Positions 13,395 to 14,687 of a stretch of 14,687 bases of DNA are shown piece after piece. The translations under genes and the position numbers were made by a program. Each line of letters starts with the position of its first letter. Position 1 is the stretch's first letter. The DNA comes from Clostridia bacterium (GTDB lineage: Bacteria > Bacillota > Clostridia > Oscillospirales > CAG-272). Below the pieces are notes generated by a model. The model had not been told where the DNA came from, made no database searches, and was given only the letters and a program-made list of their open reading frames with translations. The stretch is taken from contig JAFTNI010000254.1 in assembly GCA_017451975.1 (NCBI GenBank), forward strand, positions 1 through 14,687. Direction: 5' to 3'.

Positions 13395-14281
13395 TATTCT
13401 TCCCCTCCCATATATCTTTCATAGTAAAATAAGTATTGCTGCGCCACGCCTGCGTATGCGCCGAGCGAGGCTATATCTATGCCGCCCGGGTAATATTTCG
13501 CAAGCACGCGCTTTATCCACACGTCTATCGGGAAAAATTCAAGCTTGTGGAAGCCGAAAAGCAGCGCGCACGAAGCGACCTTCGGCCCAACGCCGCAAAT
13601 CGACATAAGCGCCTTCTGCGCATCCTCTGCGCTTGCTTTTTCTACGTATGCAAAATCTACCTCGCCCGAAAGGTGCTTCTTCGCCGCATCTATAAGGTAG
13701 CGCGCGCGGAAGCCCATTTTAAAGGGCGCAAGCCCCGCTTCGCCTGCGGCGAGTACCTGCTCTGCCGTGGGGAAAGCGTAGTGCGTTTTGCCATCGAAGC
13801 CGCAGAAGGGCTCACCAAGCCCCGCAGACATATTTTCTATAATTTTTTTAATTCGCGGTATATTGTTATTTTGCGAAATTATGAAGGAAGCAACGGCTTC
13901 CCACGGCTCCTGCTTCAAAATGCGTATACCCTTGCCGCACTCCATAGCATTGAAAATAACGTCGCCGTATTTTCCCATATGCGCGCCGATATCCTCGCGC
14001 ACCACGCCGTAATCCTCGCAAAGGCCGAGGTATTCCTCGAAAATAGCGCGGTAATCCTGCTCGTTTACGCCGATAAGGCGAACCTCGCCGCCCTCTTCCT
14101 CTATTCTTATAAAACGGCCGTGAGCCACGCCCTCTATACCGCCCGAAACCTCGTCAAAGCGGAAGCACTGCCCGCAATCGAACGTCTGCGCCGCAGAAAA
14201 ATAAGGCACGCCAGAAAGAACCGTTACGTCCGCGCCGCCCGCCGTTTTGGAAAAGCGCACGGTAAATTTCTCTTTTGCCAT
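13394..14281 (-). CDS. ogg: 8-oxoguanine DNA glycosylase/AP lyase (OGG1-type, HhH-GPD)
   Basis: A 295-aa base-excision repair enzyme removing 8-oxoguanine from DNA, matching the length of clostridial OGG1 proteins. The N-terminal OGG domain shows FDCGQCFRF (cf. human SGQSFRW). The glycosylase core has FIISQNNNIPRI, GFRARYL, and the helix-hairpin-helix CGVGPKVASCALLFG with Lys234 as the Schiff-base nucleophile. PIDVWIKR follows with Asp253 as the catalytic aspartate. These equal human Lys249 and Asp268. ATG 14279-14281 is chosen because GGAG lies seven bases upstream and a good promoter precedes it; the longer reading to 14419 would translate the promoter. It overlaps the downstream CXXC-protein gene by one base. 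Confidence 0.94.
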   Translation of the reverse strand: MAKEKFTVRFSKTAGGADVTVLSGVPYFSAAQTFDCGQCFRFDEVSGGIEGVAHGRFIRIEEEGGEVRLIGVNEQDYRAIFEEYLGLCEDYGVVREDIGAHMGKYGDVIFNAMECGKGIRILKQEPWEAVASFIISQNNNIPRIKKIIENMSAGLGEPFCGFDGKTHYAFPTAEQVLAAGEAGLAPFKMGFRARYLIDAAKKHLSGEVDFAYVEKASAEDAQKALMSICGVGPKVASCALLFGFHKLEFFPIDVWIKRVLAKYYPGGIDIASLGAYAGVAQQYLFYYERYMGGEE

Positions 14282-14314
14282 TATAAACTCCGTTTTTGTA
14301 TATTTACATAAAAT

Positions 14315-14343
14315 ATTATGCGATATTTTGCCCTTTTTGTCAA
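14315..14343 (-). promoter_or_regulatory. Promoter of the OGG1-type glycosylase unit
   Basis: Minus strand perfect TTGACA (14338-14343), a 17-base spacer, then CATAAT (14315-14320). The leader is about 27 bases. Confidence 0.85.
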
Positions 14344-14467
14344 GTGTATTTTTCGTGCGGCGTGTTACGCGGCAGTATTTGTAAGCACGCCGTGCCGCAT
14401 AAACTCCATATTCGTGCACGCGCTTGCAAAATATACAAAAAAACTTCTTTTACTTTAAAGAATATTA

Positions 14468-14496
14468 TTGAATTTTTCGGCAATAGGTGGTAGAAT
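14468..14496 (+). promoter_or_regulatory. Promoter of the endonuclease/exonuclease/phosphatase-family gene
   Basis: TTGAAT (14468-14473), a 17-base spacer, TAGAAT (14491-14496), with TGG directly before the -10 giving an extended -10. The start codon follows about 30 bases downstream of the expected transcription start. Confidence 0.75.
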
Positions 14497-14532
14497 ATAT
14501 TTGTAATATTATATGTAAAAGGAGTGTTTTAT

Positions 14533-14687
14533 ATGAAACTCAAGGTTATGACGTACAATGTGGCCGGCGGCAGAGATTACAGCGGCGAGCTTCCCGCAAA
14601 AACTGTTTGCCCCAAGGCTTGCGCTTCTGTTATCGCAGAATATTCTCCCGATATCGTGGGGCTTAACGAAATAGATTTCAACCACCC
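14533..14687 (+). CDS. Endonuclease/exonuclease/phosphatase family protein, N-terminal fragment (window edge)
   Basis: The first 51 codons are visible. AAAAGGAG (14517-14524) lies eight bases before ATG 14533. The start KVMTYNVAGG contains the family's Asn (Asn9), and PDIVGLNEID contains the metal-binding Glu (Glu46). These are the first two conserved motifs of the EEP fold (DNase I, exonuclease III, sphingomyelinase and phosphatase relatives). There is no signal peptide, so the protein is probably cytosolic. Which activity it has cannot be decided from the fragment. It is divergent from the OGG1-type gene. Confidence 0.8.
   Translation, partial: MKLKVMTYNVAGGRDYSGELPAKTVCPKACASVIAEYSPDIVGLNEIDFNH

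Noticed and set aside
13436..14311. 291-codon plus-strand open frame
   Set aside because: Antisense of the OGG1-type gene, which has all catalytic residues on the other strand.
1..14687. CRISPR array, tRNA, rRNA, transposase or phage genes
   Set aside because: I saw no regularly spaced direct repeats, cloverleaf-like sequence, rRNA signature, or protein motif of these classes.

Overview
The window looks like chromosomal DNA of an anaerobic, gut-type Firmicute (Clostridia, perhaps an Oscillospiraceae/Christensenellales-like lineage). I infer this from strong AGGAGG ribosome binding sites, textbook sigma-A promoters with 17-bp spacers, a yybP-ykoY manganese riboswitch, a G5-M23 lipoprotein, a GH94 phosphorylase, a clostridial-type OGG1 glycosylase, and palindromic intergenic repeats of the kind common in gut Clostridia. 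There is no tRNA, rRNA, CRISPR array, phage module or transposase. Species cannot be named from this stretch.

Layout. 1-2028 (-) is the N-terminal 676 residues of a GH94-type disaccharide phosphorylase. 2281-3456 (-) is a G5-G5-M23 cell-wall hydrolase lipoprotein. Divergent from it, 3747-5759 (+) is a complete ABC half-exporter with a strong promoter, followed at once by an AlkD-like DNA alkylation-repair protein (5761-6447, +). A strong terminator and a ~480-bp inverted-repeat element made of tandem hairpins (6488-6967) follow. The next genes are on the minus strand. In transcription order these are metY-like O-acetylhomoserine sulfhydrylase (10039-8759), a glycerophosphodiester phosphodiesterase (8686-7946) and an AT-rich leucine-rich-repeat protein (7941-7012). 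Further right on the minus strand are mntP (11519-10950), controlled by a manganese riboswitch, with an acyl-ACP thioesterase (10928-10212) behind it; an XRE regulator and a small unknown protein overlapping by ATGA (12341-11773); and an OGG1-type 8-oxoguanine glycosylase with a multi-CXXC protein overlapping by one base (14281-12747). At the right edge a plus-strand endonuclease/exonuclease/phosphatase-family gene begins (14533).

How it works together. This is mostly a set of short housekeeping transcription units: sugar phosphorolysis, wall turnover, export, sulfur amino-acid synthesis, phospholipid salvage, Mn homeostasis, lipid chain release and base-excision repair. Two DNA repair glycosylase-type genes (AlkD-like and OGG1-like) are present but in separate units. 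The unusual parts are two AT-rich islands, the LRR gene and the XRE/small-protein pair. Each lies beside a palindromic repeat element and may have been acquired horizontally. Nothing in the window proves a new system. The best candidates for a second look are the XRE pair with its 20-bp-phased TGTATAAT repeats, the multi-CXXC partner of OGG1, the hairpin-array element, and the Mn riboswitch that seems to govern a thioesterase too.
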